A stretch of 64,000 nucleotides of DNA from CAVRXQ01 sp963831155 (lineage in GTDB: Bacteria > Actinomycetota > Acidimicrobiia > Acidimicrobiales > Bog-793): the NCBI GenBank assembly GCA_963831155.1, contig CAWHOY010000006.1, positions 372,001 through 436,000 on the forward strand. The letters run 5' to 3'. The notes beneath the pieces are model-generated. The model was not told the DNA's origin and did no database searches. It saw only the letters and a program-made list of their open reading frames with translations. Position numbers and translations under genes: made by a program. Shown one piece after another: positions 44,036 through 51,500 of the stretch. How positions within the stretch are numbered: the first letter of the stretch is position 1; each line of letters begins with the position of its first letter.

Positions 44036-44176
44036 GCAGCGCGCGGGCGTCGGCTGTGCCCCTCGGGCGAGCATCGTATAGCGGACCGGTCGCGAACGCT
44101 CTGGGCAATTTTCATTTTGAAGAGGAGAGTCGCTCTGCAGTCGCGCTAACATCGACGATCCTCCGATTGGGGTGCG

Positions 44177-44311
44177 ATGAAGCGAACCTTTCAGCCGAAC
44201 AACCGCAAGCGCGCGAAAAGACACGGATTTCGTCACCGGATGTCTTCACGCGCCGGTCGGGCGATCCTGAAGGCGCGACGTCACCGCGGCCGGGTACGCC
44301 TCTCGGCTTGA
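44177..44311 (+). CDS. rpmH: 50S ribosomal protein L34
   Basis: 44 residues: MKRTFQPNNRKRAKRHGF then a Lys/Arg-rich helix ending RGRVRLSA, the L34 pattern. It opens the plus-strand operon leading away from the origin. Its TGA overlaps the TTG start of rnpA, the close rpmH-rnpA arrangement found across bacteria. Confidence 0.97.
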   Translation: MKRTFQPNNRKRAKRHGFRHRMSSRAGRAILKARRHRGRVRLSA

Positions 44312-44652
44312 GCGGACGTCCCCCGAGAGTGCGGGGCCGTGAGCGCTTTCGCGCGCTCGCTGCGAGTCCTCGACGGGCCCGTAACGGGGCGGTCACGGTA
44401 CACTTCCTGTCGCTGGAGGACGGTGGAGGTGTCGTGTCCGTCGCCTACGCCGTCGGTCGGCATGTCGGAGGAGCCGTCGTCCGGAATCGCTGCCGCCGCC
44501 GCCTACGGGTGATCGCGGCGGAGGCATCACCCGATCTCGAACCCGGGGCGTACCTGATCGGTGTCGGCCGCGGGGTCGTCGACCTTCGCTTTGGCGAACT
44601 GAGGGAACAGGTGATCGAGACGATGCGGCGGGCGAGCGGGGAGACCCGATGA
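44308..44652 (+). CDS. rnpA: Ribonuclease P protein component
   Basis: 114 residues from TTG 44308 (TTGA overlap with rpmH). Family features are RERFRALAASPRRARNGAVTVHFL, VSVAYAVGRHVGGAVVRNRCRRRLRVIAAE with the RNR RNA-binding motif, and a C-terminal helix. It helps RNase P RNA mature tRNA 5' ends. The longer frame upstream is a shadow of rpmH. Its stop overlaps yidD (ATGA). Confidence 0.94.
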   Translation: MSGRPPRVRGRERFRALAASPRRARNGAVTVHFLSLEDGGGVVSVAYAVGRHVGGAVVRNRCRRRLRVIAAEASPDLEPGAYLIGVGRGVVDLRFGELREQVIETMRRASGETR

Positions 44653-44879
44653 ACCGAGCGACGAGAGCAGGTCGATCGGCCTGCGCCGCCGCCATCCGCC
44701 TCTATCAAGCGGCACGTCTTGGAAGACCGTCGCCGTGCCGATTCGTCCCGTCGTGTTCGAGCTACGCCGTCGAAGCGATCGAGACCCACGGCGTCTTCCG
44801 TGGCGGATTGCTCGCGCTGCACCGGATCGGTCGGTGTCGTCCCGCCGGCGGGCGGGGCTTCGACCCCGTTCCCAGTTGA
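44649..44879 (+). CDS. yidD: Membrane protein insertion efficiency factor YidD
   Basis: 76 residues. AAAIRLYQAARLGRPSPCRFVPSCSSYAVEAIETHGVFRGGLLALHRIGRCRPAGGRGFDPVP is the complete YidD pattern, with the CRF.PSCS.YA motif. It assists YidC at the membrane. ATG overlaps the rnpA stop by four bases. Confidence 0.95.
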   Translation: MNRATRAGRSACAAAIRLYQAARLGRPSPCRFVPSCSSYAVEAIETHGVFRGGLLALHRIGRCRPAGGRGFDPVPS

Positions 44880-44889
44880 GGGGCGCGGC

Positions 44890-46044
44890 GTGATCTTCGC
44901 CTCATCTATCGGAGAGATAGCTCATCCGTTCTTTATCGCGTTCGCCTGGTTGATCGCCGCGTTCTACGCGCTCGTTCCGAACTACGCGTTCGCGATCGCG
45001 CTGTTGACGATCGTCACGATGATCGTCGTCTTCCCGATCACGCGACGCGCGACGCGTTCGATGATGAAGATGCAGCTCCTCGCCCCGGAGCTGAAGAAGA
45101 TCCAAGCCCGCTACAAGACGAATCCGGGCATGACAGCGGCGGAGAAGCAGGAGTCCCGCCAGCACCTCAACGAAGAGATGATGGCGATGTATCGGGAGAA
45201 CGGCGTCAGCCCGACTGGGGGCTGCCTTCCGATGCTCTTGCAGCTGCCGATTTTCTGGATCCTCTACGGGACGATCCGAGGCCTCATCCACACGAAGAAC
45301 TTCGCGAACGCGGCGGCGGCGCACGCGTACTGCCACGCACTGAGCTACGGGAAGGTCTGCCCGCAGCCGCTCTACATCAACCGCGGCTCGAAGCTGTTCC
45401 GCGCCGTCGAGCACGCGCATGGTCATCTGAACGCGCTCGGAATCAATCTCGCCGACTCGGTTCGCTCCTCGGGACTGTCTTGGGGATCAAAGGTCCCGCT
45501 CATCGCGCTGATCCTCGTCGCGATCGCTCTGCAGTACATCCAGATCAAACAGGTGAGCGGTCGTAATGCCGCAGCAGCGGCCGCCAACCCGCAGATGCAG
45601 CAGATGCAACGCATCATGCCGATCATCTTCGCGGTCATCTACATCGCGATCCCCGCCGGCGTGAACATTTACTTCATCGTCTCGAGCCTCTTCCGGATCA
45701 GCCAACAGGAGTTCATGTACCGGCGCGATCCGCACATCAGGGAGTCGTTGGCCCAGATGCACGCGCGGATGAAATCCGAAACAAAAGTCGTCGAGACCAA
45801 AGCCACAGAGACTCGACCGAAGGGCTTTCTCCAGCGGTTGTTGCCGCCAGCGCCAGCACTTGAACCGGCCGACAAGCCGTCGAATGCGCCTCGCGCCGAA
45901 CCGGCCCCAATGCCTCCGCGTCCCGCGCCGACTCCGTCCGGCAACGGCCGAGGGGCGATCCCGCCTGGCGGACGCGGCCCCGGCGGCTCGCCGGCGCGCG
46001 GGCAAACCCGTTCGCGCTCCAAGCGTCCCCGTCGTCCTCGATAG
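44890..46044 (+). CDS. yidC: Membrane protein insertase YidC
   Basis: 384 residues, actinobacterial form without the large periplasmic domain. Membrane segments include AFYALVPNYAFAIALLTIVTMIVVFPITRR and the later SKVPLIALILVAIALQYIQI and MQRIMPIIFAVIYIAIPAGVNIYF. A cytosolic loop carries APELKKIQARYK and GVSPTGGCLPMLLQLPIFWILYGTIRG. The C-terminal 70 residues are Pro/Arg-rich and basic, suited to ribosome binding. GTG 44890 follows GAGGGG by seven bases. Confidence 0.95.
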   Translation: MIFASSIGEIAHPFFIAFAWLIAAFYALVPNYAFAIALLTIVTMIVVFPITRRATRSMMKMQLLAPELKKIQARYKTNPGMTAAEKQESRQHLNEEMMAMYRENGVSPTGGCLPMLLQLPIFWILYGTIRGLIHTKNFANAAAAHAYCHALSYGKVCPQPLYINRGSKLFRAVEHAHGHLNALGINLADSVRSSGLSWGSKVPLIALILVAIALQYIQIKQVSGRNAAAAAANPQMQQMQRIMPIIFAVIYIAIPAGVNIYFIVSSLFRISQQEFMYRRDPHIRESLAQMHARMKSETKVVETKATETRPKGFLQRLLPPAPALEPADKPSNAPRAEPAPMPPRPAPTPSGNGRGAIPPGGRGPGGSPARGQTRSRSKRPRRPR

Positions 46045-46046
46045 TC

Positions 46047-46970
46047 ATGGAGTGGGTCGAGACCACAGGCAGGACAGTCGCCGAAGCTCTAGACGCCGCC
46101 CTCGACCAACTCGGGGTCGACGAGCAGGACGCCGAGGTCGTCGTCGTTGCTGAGCCGCGCGCCGGGCTGTTTGGTATCGGACGTGGGGAGGCGCGGGTTC
46201 GCGCCCGGGTGCGCCCGACGATCGTCCGGCCGAAGCGGCCCCAGCGTGACCGCGCCTCACGAGCGTCCCGCTCGTCCGGCGCGACGCGCGCGTCCTCGGC
46301 GTCCGGGAGCGCGACGCCGGTGGCTACGAAACGGCGGACGCCCGCCGCGACGGTGGTGCAGACCGAAGCCGACGCGTCGACGCGGACACGTTCGCGGCGG
46401 CGGCGTGCAGGACGCGGAAGGACGTCCCCGAGCGGGCGGGCGAGCGAAACCAGCCGAAACGACAAGGAGTCACAAATGAGCGTCGAGGAACAGATCGATC
46501 TCGCGTCTTCGTTCGTTCGCGGTGTCATCGAGCGCTTCGGGTACGAGGCGACGACGGCGGCGCGCGCCGACGAAGAGCACATTTTCGTTGACGTCGATGG
46601 CGAGGACCTTGGATTGCTGATCGGTCCGCGGGGCACGACGCTCGACGCCTTGCAAGAACTAGCGCGCACGGTCGTCCATCGGCACGGCGAGGACCAGGTC
46701 CTTCGCGTCGTCGTCGATGTCGCGGGGTTCCGCAAGCGTCGGGCGGAAGCGCTTGCCACGTTCGCCCGCCGTCGCGCCGAAGAGGTGGTGGCCTCGGGCG
46801 TTGCCGAGGCACTGGAACCGATGGGAGCCGCGGATCGAAAGATCGTTCACGACACGGTCGCCGAGTTAGCCGGGCTCGAAACCACTTCCGAAGGCTTCGA
46901 GCCGCGTCGCTACGTCGTGATTCGCCCGACAGAGGAAGCGAGCGTCGGCGGCGGCGAAGACGCCGAGTAA
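46047..46970 (+). CDS. RNA-binding protein Jag/KhpB
   Basis: 307 residues. N-terminal Jag_N domain (MEWVETTGRTVAEALDAALDQLGV ... GLFGIGRGEARVRA), a long low-complexity Ser/Arg linker, a KH domain with LGLLIGPRGTTLDALQELA, and an R3H domain (FRKRRAEALATFARRRAEEV ... MGAADRKIVHDTVAE). KhpB binds RNA and affects cell division and envelope synthesis. The linker is longer than usual. Lies 2 bp after yidC. Confidence 0.93.
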   Translation: MEWVETTGRTVAEALDAALDQLGVDEQDAEVVVVAEPRAGLFGIGRGEARVRARVRPTIVRPKRPQRDRASRASRSSGATRASSASGSATPVATKRRTPAATVVQTEADASTRTRSRRRRAGRGRTSPSGRASETSRNDKESQMSVEEQIDLASSFVRGVIERFGYEATTAARADEEHIFVDVDGEDLGLLIGPRGTTLDALQELARTVVHRHGEDQVLRVVVDVAGFRKRRAEALATFARRRAEEVVASGVAEALEPMGAADRKIVHDTVAELAGLETTSEGFEPRRYVVIRPTEEASVGGGEDAE

Positions 46971-46974
46971 TTCT

Positions 46975-47607
46975 GTTGTCCTTGGGCGACTCGTCACCGC
47001 GCTTGCCCCGATCTTCGAACGTGCCCAACGGGCAGGCGGCCTCGGCCCAGGCGACGTCGACAGCCACATCGCCCATGCCCTCTCGTACATCGATGCCTCG
47101 CCAGGACTCGCCCTCGCGAAGCGCGTTCTTGACCTCGGCAGCGGTGCCGGAGTCCCTGGTCTCGTCCTGGCCCTCTGTTTGCCGAAGTCGACCTTCGTCC
47201 TGCTCGACGGGCGCACCGAACGCGCGAGCGACCTCGCGGCAGCGGTTGCCGAACTCGGGCTCCGCAAGCGGGTTTCGGTGGTTGGTGAGCGGGCGGAGGA
47301 AGCCGCACACCGTCCCGAGCTGCGCTCAACGTTCGACGCGGTGGTGGCGCGGGCGTTCGGACGACCGGCCGTGACCGCCGAGTGCGGCGCTGGCTTCCTC
47401 GTGCCGGGCGGCATTCTCGTCGTCTCTGAGCCACCGGAAGACTCGAAGCGCGAGCGCTGGCCGGAGAAGGGAATCTCCAAGCTCGATCTCGTTCTCGAGT
47501 CGACGATCTCGACGCCCTTCCATTTCGCTGTGCTCCGCTCGGTCGCACCACTGGATCTGCGCTATCCGCGTCGGGTCGGCATCCCGGCGAAACGCCCCCT
47601 GTTCTAA
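46975..47607 (+). CDS. rsmG: 16S rRNA (guanine527-N7)-methyltransferase RsmG, no canonical start in frame
   Basis: Methylates G527 of 16S rRNA with SAM. The coding frame begins just after the jag stop: VLGRLVTALAPIFERAQRAGGLGPGDVDSHIAHAL, then the motif I VLDLGSGAGVPGLVLAL, LLDGRTERASDL and a family end DLRYPRRVGIPAKRPLF. The first ATG/GTG/TTG in this frame is TTG 47179, inside motif I, which would destroy the protein. A TTG at 46976 or 46982 lies one frame off, so a one-base deletion near 46986 would explain this, or a non-standard start is used. The start given here is approximate. Confidence 0.82.
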   Translation, partial: VVLGRLVTALAPIFERAQRAGGLGPGDVDSHIAHALSYIDASPGLALAKRVLDLGSGAGVPGLVLALCLPKSTFVLLDGRTERASDLAAAVAELGLRKRVSVVGERAEEAAHRPELRSTFDAVVARAFGRPAVTAECGAGFLVPGGILVVSEPPEDSKRERWPEKGISKLDLVLESTISTPFHFAVLRSVAPLDLRYPRRVGIPAKRPLF

Positions 47608-47939
47608 GAAGGGGGTCTGAAAGGCCCGAATCCCAGCTCCGCGATCCGGGACCGCGTCCGAGTCCCGAGCCAGTCCCACATCTCCTCGGCCGCTGCGACC
47701 GCCCGGCGGCCGTTGAGGTTGCACCGAAAAGAGGGGCGGCGTGCTTGCCCACCTGCGGTTAGCGGGCCGGCGTACGGGCCGAGAGCCCGCACGCCGACGA
47801 TCGCCGCATAACGCTCGGCGAGATCCTGTTCGGTGAGGTGGAGCGCCAGGCGGAGATCGCGTCCGTCGTTCAGAGTGGTGACGGCGCCGAACCCCTCGAA
47901 GATCGCGGCCGCCCAAGCCCACTCTTCTGCCGTGGCCAC
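47604..47939 (-). CDS. Short LAGLIDADG-endonuclease-like protein
   Basis: About 111 residues from GTG 47939. The pattern EEWAWAAAIFEGFGAVT, DLRLALHLTEQDLAERYAAIVGV, GPY and a C-terminal AAAEEMWDWLGTRTRSRIAEL follows the actinobacterial 'W.AGlfEGEG...D.D...r....vG.G...gpy...lw.wLg.rR' type of LAGLIDADG-like proteins. The acidic catalytic residue of the first motif is replaced (EGFG instead of EGEG), and only one motif exists, so it is unlikely to be an active homing endonuclease. It is convergent with rsmG and divergent from parA. Start uncertain. Confidence 0.55.
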   Translation of the reverse strand: MATAEEWAWAAAIFEGFGAVTTLNDGRDLRLALHLTEQDLAERYAAIVGVRALGPYAGPLTAGGQARRPSFRCNLNGRRAVAAAEEMWDWLGTRTRSRIAELGFGPFRPPS

Positions 47940-47964
47940 GAGTGTTGTGTACCACAGTGGAACT

Positions 47965-47980
47965 TGTTTCCCGTGGAACA
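47965..47980. other. parS-like ParB binding site
   Basis: TGTTTCCCGTGGAACA is a 16-bp site that matches the consensus TGTTTCACGTGAAACA at 14 positions. It lies about 120-170 bp upstream of parA, the usual place for an origin-proximal parS. ParB would bind here and spread to form the segregation complex. Confidence 0.75.
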
Positions 47981-48084
47981 CGTCCACGACGCTCGGAGAG
48001 TGGGAAGCGTGAGCAAGCTGAGAAAACCGCTTGACCAGCACGGGAGCGGCGTGCAGGATATGTGGCCACGCCCGCCCGACGTCG

Positions 48085-48954
48085 ATGCGCCGCGGTGGAC
48101 CACCGCCACCGCGCGGCAGTAATCCGAAGGAGCAGGGCATCTCAGTCTTACGACGCAAGAGCGAGGAGTCGACGAACTCGGAACACTCCAAGCGCAGAAT
48201 CTTCGCAGTAGCGAATCAAAAGGGCGGAGTCGGCAAGACGACGACGACGGTCAACCTGGGCGCGTCGCTCGCCGAACTCGGTTGGCGGGTCCTTGTCCTC
48301 GACCTCGACCCGCAAGGCAACGCGACGACTGGCCTCGGCATCGAAGCCCGCAGCTTCGACAATTCGATCTACGACGTGCTACTTCACGACTTTCCGATCG
48401 AGGACTGCATCGAGCCAACGAGTCTGAAAAACCTCTTCATCGTGCCGGCGACGCTCGACCTGGCCGGCGCGGAGATCGAGCTCGTTCCGACGATGAGCCG
48501 TGAGCTGCGCCTCCGCCGGGCGGTGGAGTCGCTGGACGACGGCTTCGACTTCGTTCTCATCGACTGTCCCCCGTCGCTCGGCCTGATCACCGTCAACGGC
48601 CTCGCCGCTGCTTCCGAGGTTCTCGTGCCGATCCAGTGCGAGTACTACGCCTTGGAGGGTCTCGGCCAGCTGCTCCGCAGCGTCGAGCTCGTCCGGGCGA
48701 ACCTCAATCCGGACCTTGATCTGTCCACGATCGTCCTCACGATGTACGACTCCCGGACGCGGCTCTCGGACCAGGTGGCGAACGAGGTCCGGAGCCACTT
48801 CGGCGACAAGGTCTGCAAGACCGTCATCCCGCGCTCGGTGCGCCTCTCAGAGGCGCCGTCGTTCGGTGAACCGGTCATCGTTCACGATCCGAGCTCCTCG
48901 GGGGCCGTTGCTTACCGCGAGCTCGCGAAGGAGGTCAGTGGTGGCGCGCCGTAG
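48085..48954 (+). CDS. parA: Chromosome partitioning ATPase ParA (Soj)
   Basis: Deviant Walker A ATPase that moves the ParB-parS complex. KRRIFAVANQKGGVGKTTTTVNLGASLAELG gives the P-loop; VLVLDLDPQGNATTGLG the Walker A' and VLIDCPPSLGLITVNGL the Walker B; the C-terminus has LTMYDSRTRLSDQVANEVRSHFG. The nearest in-frame ATG (48085) gives a low-complexity Pro-rich start. An AAGGAG site lies just upstream of an in-frame ATC at 48139, close to where the family begins, so the start is uncertain. Ends within the first codons of parB. Confidence 0.93.
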   Translation: MRRGGPPPPRGSNPKEQGISVLRRKSEESTNSEHSKRRIFAVANQKGGVGKTTTTVNLGASLAELGWRVLVLDLDPQGNATTGLGIEARSFDNSIYDVLLHDFPIEDCIEPTSLKNLFIVPATLDLAGAEIELVPTMSRELRLRRAVESLDDGFDFVLIDCPPSLGLITVNGLAAASEVLVPIQCEYYALEGLGQLLRSVELVRANLNPDLDLSTIVLTMYDSRTRLSDQVANEVRSHFGDKVCKTVIPRSVRLSEAPSFGEPVIVHDPSSSGAVAYRELAKEVSGGAP

Positions 48955-49837
48955 TGGGCTTGGACGAGGACTGGGCGCTCTCATCCCTTCGGAAGGCGCG
49001 AAGCCCTCCTCTTCTGGGATGCGTGAGATTGCGCTGGCGAAGATCCGGCCGAACAAGCTTCAGCCCCGCACGACCTTCGACGAAGCGGCCCTCGCCTCGC
49101 TTGTGGATTCGATCCGCGCCGTCGGCATCCTGCAGCCGGTTCTCGTCCGAGAGGTCGGGGCCGACGAGTACGAACTGATTGCCGGAGAGCGGCGCTGGCG
49201 GGCGGCCCGCCGTGCCGGGATGATCGCGATCCCGGCACTCGTCCAGATCGCCGACGACGAGGCGAGCTTGGAACAGGCGCTCGTCGAGAACATTCACCGG
49301 GAAGGGCTGAACCCACTCGACGAAGCCGCCGGTTACCAGCAGCTCATCGAGGACTTCCACCTCACCCACGACGCAGTCGCTCATCGGGTCGGCAAGAGCC
49401 GCGCCGCCGTGACGAACGCGCTCCGCCTTTTTCAGCTGCCACCGGCGGTGCAGCGGTTCTTGCGCGACGGGCAGCTCTCTGCCGGTCACGCCCGGGCGCT
49501 GCTCATGACCCCCGACCGCAACCTGCAGGAACGCCTTGCCCGCAAGAGCGCCGAAGAGGAGCTGTCGGTTCGTGGCCTCGAACAGCTCGTTCACGCCTCC
49601 GAACCTGCCGCGCCCGAGGCCGCCCCTTCGGCGCCCACGGTGGCGGTGCCACCGGCCCCCGTATTGCGGCCGCCGGGCGTTGTCGAGCTCGAGGAATTGC
49701 TTGCCGCGCACCTGAACACGCGGGTGCGCGTCGAGATGAATCGCAATCGCGGCAAGGTGACAATCGAGTTCGGTGGCCTCGAAGACCTCGAGAGGATCTA
49801 CCGCCTGATGATCGGGGAACCTTCGATAAACGCGTGA
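48941..49837 (+). CDS. parB: Chromosome partitioning protein ParB (Spo0J)
   Basis: 298 residues. N-terminal RRSGLGRGLGALIPSEG, the CTPase domain with IRPNKLQPRTTFDEAALASLVDSIRAVGILQPVLVRE and ELIAGERRWRAARRAGM (Box II GERRxRA), helix-turn-helix THDAVAHRVGKSRAAVTNALRLFQLP and a C-terminal dimerisation helix. It binds parS and recruits ParA. GTG 48941 has AAGGAGG six bases upstream, inside the end of parA (14-bp overlap). Confidence 0.95.
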   Translation: MARRSGLGRGLGALIPSEGAKPSSSGMREIALAKIRPNKLQPRTTFDEAALASLVDSIRAVGILQPVLVREVGADEYELIAGERRWRAARRAGMIAIPALVQIADDEASLEQALVENIHREGLNPLDEAAGYQQLIEDFHLTHDAVAHRVGKSRAAVTNALRLFQLPPAVQRFLRDGQLSAGHARALLMTPDRNLQERLARKSAEEELSVRGLEQLVHASEPAAPEAAPSAPTVAVPPAPVLRPPGVVELEELLAAHLNTRVRVEMNRNRGKVTIEFGGLEDLERIYRLMIGEPSINA

Positions 49838-49880
49838 GGGCGTCGGCTGGGAGCTCGCCCACCCAACCGCCATACTTTGG

Positions 49881-49902
49881 CACTAGTGTGCAAACACTCG
49901 TG
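49881..49902. terminator. Hairpin after parB, possible terminator
   Basis: CACTAGTGT / ACACTCGTG pair with one mismatch around a GCAA tetraloop, 44 bp beyond the parB stop and in the convergent gap to cwlM. A weak TGTCTAT follows on the plus strand; no clear T-run. Confidence 0.4.
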
Positions 49903-49991
49903 TCTATCAGGGAAGATACCACGGCGCGACCAATCGGCAACAGCGAGATGACACCGGGTCGACCCGACTCGATTAACGCGACGGTGGAAGT

Positions 49992-50024
49992 TGATCCACA
50001 GCGTCGTGCACAGCATGTGGATCG
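49992..50024. promoter_or_regulatory. Inverted pair of DnaA-box-like sites downstream of parB
   Basis: TGATCCACA (49992-50000) and TGTGGATCG (50016-50024) face each other with 15 bp between; both have one or two mismatches to the DnaA box. They lie in the convergent parB-cwlM gap, where no promoter is expected. Could titrate DnaA or be chance. Confidence 0.4.
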
Positions 50025-50032
50025 TGGATTGA

Positions 50033-51046
50033 TCAGCTCCAGTCCGCCTCGAACCAGGACTTCAAGGCGCCGACGATGCTGTCGGAGAGGTGGGCAAGGT
50101 GCGTGACCACGACATCGGGGGAACCGAGCTCGATCAGCACCGCCGGCATCCGGGTTTCGCGCAGAATCGGCAAGGCGAGACCGACCACCCCGTCGTCGTC
50201 GAGTCCGACGGCCTTCGGCAACTGCTCGCCGATGAGCTCAGCGAGACGGCGACTTACCGCGGATTCGTAGCGGAAACCGTGGTAATAGGCGACCCGGCAG
50301 CTAGTCGACCCCGGCACGAGGGAGAACGCGATCACGACGTCGACGCCGGCGTCGTTGGCAGCATGGGCGCTGCGCGACGGATCGCGGTGGGCGAAGGGGA
50401 ACGCCGTCGAGGCCCCAGCAGCGCGCAGTGCCCGGCAGACCGCCGCCGCCCCGGCTGAGAATCCGCCCGGCTCGACGACGGCGACCCGGCGGCCCTCGAC
50501 GCCGCGTCGCGGGCCCCCGCGCACGATCGCCAGCCGTTCGCGCACCGGCGTGACAAGACCGCTAGCGCCGTCGCGCACCGACATCCGCTCGAGCTCTTCG
50601 AGGCTGCGGCGCCCGAAGATGCCGTCGGCGCGGAGGCCGACGTTGCGCTGGAACTCGGTGACCGCTTGCACGGTGTCGTCGCCGAACATGCCGTCGATCG
50701 TGCCGCAGTCGAAGCCGAGGCGGCTCAGTCGCCGCTGCAACTCTGCGATGTCGTCGCCGCGCAGCATCGGCCGGCGCCGGTACAAAAGGCGCGAGCCGAG
50801 ACGGAAGCCGGCTTCGACGACCGCCGACCACGTCTCGAGGTCGCAGAGGCCGTTTTGGGGAAGGCCACGGTCGGACTGGAACACGGCGAGCGCCACGGCG
50901 GTTCCAGGGCCGAACTCACCTGGGGGATCGGCGATCTCAAAGCCGAGCGCGACGAGCCGCTCCTGAAGGTCGGCGACCTCGATACCGCGGTCGCCTGGCC
51001 GCAACGGAAGCAGGTGCAAGGAGAGTTCGGCAGGTGCGTCGGGCAC
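50033..51046 (-). CDS. cwlM: CwlM-like protein: two peptidoglycan-binding domains and a degenerate amidase domain
   Basis: 337 residues. Two PG_binding_1 repeats (LRPGDRGIEVADLQERLVALGFEI...; LRGDDIAELQRRLSRLGFDCGTIDGMFGDDTVQAVTEFQ) precede an Amidase_3-like domain. The zinc motif of active amidases (DpGHGG..GA) reads VVEPGGFSAGAAA and the later S.HaNa reads FSLVPG, so at least two metal ligands are lost, while the distal Glu (LIELG) stays. Same place as CwlM of mycobacteria, a regulator of MurA rather than an enzyme. No signal peptide, in keeping with cytosolic action. GTG start. Confidence 0.87.
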   Translation of the reverse strand: MPDAPAELSLHLLPLRPGDRGIEVADLQERLVALGFEIADPPGEFGPGTAVALAVFQSDRGLPQNGLCDLETWSAVVEAGFRLGSRLLYRRRPMLRGDDIAELQRRLSRLGFDCGTIDGMFGDDTVQAVTEFQRNVGLRADGIFGRRSLEELERMSVRDGASGLVTPVRERLAIVRGGPRRGVEGRRVAVVEPGGFSAGAAAVCRALRAAGASTAFPFAHRDPSRSAHAANDAGVDVVIAFSLVPGSTSCRVAYYHGFRYESAVSRRLAELIGEQLPKAVGLDDDGVVGLALPILRETRMPAVLIELGSPDVVVTHLAHLSDSIVGALKSWFEADWS

Positions 51047-51103
51047 CCGGGAATGCTACGGCGGGTGCGCGGCTCGCCCACGTGGGATTGGGCGACGATG
51101 TGG

Positions 51104-51427
51104 TTACAGGTGGCCGTCGAGGTCTGCGAGCAACGCCGACTTCGGCTTGGCGCCGACGATCCGGACCTTCGCCTCGCCGTCTTTGAACAGGATCAACGTC
51201 GGGATCGAGAGCACCTCGAAACGCCGGGCTGTCTCGAAGTTGTCGTCGACGTTCAACTTGACGACGCGGACGGCGTCCTTTTTCTCTTCGGCGATCTCTT
51301 CGAGGATCGGCCCGATCATCCGGCACGGGCCGCACCACTCTGCCCAGAAGTCAACAAGAACCGGTGTGGCCGAATGCGTGACTTCCTCATCGAATGTGCT
51401 GTCGCTCACCGCGAGTGCAGCCGACAC
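51104..51427 (-). CDS. trxA: Thioredoxin
   Basis: 107 residues. The active site is FWAEWCGPCRMIGPILEEIA, with KLNVDD, and the cis-Pro segment VLSIPTLILFKDGE; ends GAKPKSALLADLDGHL. Cytosolic thiol-disulfide carrier reduced by the TrxB encoded next to it. GTG start. 57 bp from cwlM and 73 bp from trxB. Confidence 0.97.
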   Translation of the reverse strand: MSAALAVSDSTFDEEVTHSATPVLVDFWAEWCGPCRMIGPILEEIAEEKKDAVRVVKLNVDDNFETARRFEVLSIPTLILFKDGEAKVRIVGAKPKSALLADLDGHL

Positions 51428-51474
51428 CGTTTCTGCTCCTTATTTCGGTTCAACGTGTCTTGTTCAACGCACGG

Positions 51475-51500
51475 CGACGCCGGGACATTCCCCGGCGTCG
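51475..51500 (-). terminator. GC-rich hairpin directly after trxB
   Basis: 10-bp stem CGACGCCGGG / CCCGGCGTCG with a 6-base loop, starting one base beyond the trxB stop on the minus strand. No T-run follows, so it may slow or stop RNA polymerase partly, or stabilise the trxB 3' end before trxA. Confidence 0.5.
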
